Part shown: positions 4,718-6,221 of the stretch, in pieces
How positions within the stretch are numbered: position 1 is the first letter of the stretch
How the letters are laid out: each line of letters begins with the position of its first letter
NCBI GenBank assembly: GCA_019090405.1
Contig: JAHRVZ010000441.1
Location: forward strand, 1 to 6,221
Length of the DNA stretch: 6,221 nucleotides
Reading direction: 5' to 3'
Source of the DNA: Paracoccaceae bacterium
Lineage (GTDB): Bacteria; Pseudomonadota; Alphaproteobacteria; Rhodobacterales; Rhodobacteraceae
The notes under the pieces: model-generated
What the model saw: only the letters and a program-made list of their open reading frames with translations
Told to the model about the DNA's origin: nothing
Database searches by the model: none
Translations under genes and position numbers: made by a program

Positions 4718-6221
4718 ATATAGCGAATTTGACAGCGCCTTTCTGAATCAACGCAATGCCCAGTTCCGCGCCCAGGTTGAACGCCGCATTGACGGGTCAT
4801 TGACTGAGGATGAATTCAAACCTTTGCGCCTGATGAACGGTCTGTATCTGCAATTGCACGCCTATATGCTGCGTGTGGCGATCCCTTATGGCACGCTCAA
4901 TTCCGCACAAATGCGCACATTGGCCGAGATTTCTGAGAAATGGGACAAAGGCTATGGCCATTTCACCACCCGTCAGAACATCCAGTATAACTGGCCAAAA
5001 TTGCGCGACGTTCCCGATATGCTGGACGCATTGGCCAAGGTCGGGTTGCACGCAATCCAGACCAGCGGCAACACCATCCGCAATGTGACGGCCGACCATT
5101 TTGCCGGGGCCGCCGCAGATGAAATCACCGATCCGCGCCCGGTGGCCGAACTGATCCGCCAATGGTCCACCGACCACCCCGATTTCCAGTTTCTGGGGCG
5201 CAAATTCAAAATCGGAGTCACCGGCAGCAGCAATGACCGCGCCGTAATAAAATCCCATGACATCGGCCTGCGCATCGTTGAACGTGACGGCAAATCCGGC
5301 TTCGAAGTCATCGTCGGCGGCGGTCTGGGCCGCACCCCGATGATCGGCAAAACCATCCGGGAATTCCTGCCCAAAGCCGACCTGCTACCTTATCTTGAAG
5401 CCGTGTTAAACGTCTATAACCTGTTGGGACGGCGCGATAATAAATACAAAGCCCGTATCAAAATCACCGTCCACGAAAACGGTATCGACAAAATCCGGGC
5501 TTTGGTCGAAGAACAGTTCCTGCTGATCCGCCCCACCTTTAGTGGCGTCGATCAGGACTTGCTGCGCGACATTGAAACGGCCTTCGCCGCCCCCCTCTGG
5601 CAGCAGAAACCGTTGACTAGCTATGACGATGCTTACCGCGTTGACCCGGTATTTCGCAGCTGGTCCGACACCAACCTGTCGGCTCACCGTGCCGATGGCT
5701 ATGCCATCGTGTCGATCAGTCTCAAGGCACATGGCGCAACACCGGGGGACGCCTCGGCCGATCAGATGCGCCTGATGGCTGATCTGGCCGCACGCTACGG
5801 CCATGACGAATTGCGCATCTCGCATGAACAGAACGTGATCCTGCCACATGTGCATAAATCCGACCTGCCAGTGATCCACGCCGAACTTCAGCGTGCCGGT
5901 CTGGGAACCGCAAATATCGGGCTGATCAGCGACATCATCGCCTGCCCCGGTATGGATTACTGCGCGCTGGCCACGGCCCGCTCCATCCCCATCGCGCAAG
6001 AAATCGCCACGCGCTTTGAGGATCTGAAACTCGAACATGACATCGGTGCACTGAAAATTAAAATCAGCGGTTGCATCAATGCCTGTGGCCACCATCATAT
6101 CGCCCATATCGGCATTCTTGGCCTTGATCGCGCGGGGGTCGAAAACTACCAGATCACTCTGGGCGGCGACGCCACCGAAACCGCAACCCTTGGCGACCGC
6201 GCCGGTCGCGGCTTTTCATCT
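4710..6221 (+). CDS. Siroheme / 4Fe-4S nitrite/sulfite reductase, C-terminus cut by right window edge
   Basis: This is the first 504 codons, open to the window edge, of an assimilatory six-electron reductase; the family is usually about 550-600 residues, so most of the protein is here. It catalyses sulfite to sulfide (or nitrite to ammonia) in the cytosol. The order fits the duplicated ferredoxin-like/siroheme fold. An N-terminal parachute segment has YMLRVAIPYG (52-61, Arg55), GHFTTRQNIQYNW (83-95, Arg88) and SGNTIRNV (119-126, Arg124). The first catalytic half has GRKFKIGV (163-170, Lys165 and Lys167). A second half begins near 325. Cluster ligands are CPGMDYC (Cys412, Cys418) and SGCINAC (Cys455, Cys459), the last Cys expected to bridge cluster and siroheme. 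Cys-loop wording (CPGxxxCxLA, and HHHIAHIG after Cys459) looks nitrite-reductase-like, whereas the cysG context suggests sulfite. No flavoprotein domain is present, so the donor is probably ferredoxin or a separate reductase. Confidence 0.94.
   Translation, partial: MYKYSEFDSAFLNQRNAQFRAQVERRIDGSLTEDEFKPLRLMNGLYLQLHAYMLRVAIPYGTLNSAQMRTLAEISEKWDKGYGHFTTRQNIQYNWPKLRDVPDMLDALAKVGLHAIQTSGNTIRNVTADHFAGAAADEITDPRPVAELIRQWSTDHPDFQFLGRKFKIGVTGSSNDRAVIKSHDIGLRIVERDGKSGFEVIVGGGLGRTPMIGKTIREFLPKADLLPYLEAVLNVYNLLGRRDNKYKARIKITVHENGIDKIRALVEEQFLLIRPTFSGVDQDLLRDIETAFAAPLWQQKPLTSYDDAYRVDPVFRSWSDTNLSAHRADGYAIVSISLKAHGATPGDASADQMRLMADLAARYGHDELRISHEQNVILPHVHKSDLPVIHAELQRAGLGTANIGLISDIIACPGMDYCALATARSIPIAQEIATRFEDLKLEHDIGALKIKISGCINACGHHHIAHIGILGLDRAGVENYQITLGGDATETATLGDRAGRGFSS

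Noticed and set aside
5406..6107. Minus-strand 233-codon open frame opposite the reductase
   Set aside because: It is antisense to an uninterrupted reductase frame with all siroheme and cluster motifs. Its own translation has no recognisable domain and no ribosome binding site was evident.

Overview
The window looks like chromosomal DNA from an alphaproteobacterium, most likely of the Rhodobacteraceae / Roseobacter group. This is inferred from three things: moderate-to-high GC with strong C/G third positions, the alphaproteobacterial-style variants in the siroheme synthase, and the gene order Lrp/AsnC regulator | cysG - DUF2849 - nitrite/sulfite reductase, which I recall as a recurrent assimilatory sulfur cluster in that group. 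No database search was possible. No RNA genes, insertion sequences, CRISPR arrays or large repeats are visible.

Layout. (1) Positions 1-1091, minus strand: the N-terminal 363 codons of a DctB-like membrane sensor histidine kinase, cut by the left edge before its catalytic core. (2) Positions 1092-1149: a 58-bp divergent intergenic gap. (3) Positions 1150-2328, plus strand: a complete soluble cytochrome P450 with no redox partner in view. (4) Positions 2329-2397: an AT-rich gap between convergent genes with no clear terminator. (5) Positions 2398-2874, minus strand: an Lrp/AsnC family regulator. (6) Positions 2875-3020: a divergent regulatory region. (7) Positions 3021-6221, plus strand: a tightly packed operon of cysG, a DUF2849 protein and a siroheme/4Fe-4S nitrite/sulfite reductase, the last cut by the right edge after 504 codons.

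The right half forms one functional unit. CysG methylates uroporphyrinogen III, oxidises precorrin-2 and inserts iron to make siroheme. The reductase uses siroheme coupled to a 4Fe-4S cluster for six-electron reduction of sulfite (or nitrite). The small DUF2849 protein is translationally coupled to both, with a 1-nt overlap upstream and an 8-nt overlap downstream, so it probably works in the same process, although its function is unknown. The divergent Lrp/AsnC protein is the obvious candidate regulator. The kinase and the P450 have no evident link to this operon or to each other.

Nothing here is clearly a new system. The points most worth a second look are the DUF2849 protein locked between siroheme synthesis and the reductase, the nitrite-reductase-like cluster loop in a reductase with sulfite-type context, the P450 I-helix that lacks the usual threonine, and the atypical sensor domain of the kinase.
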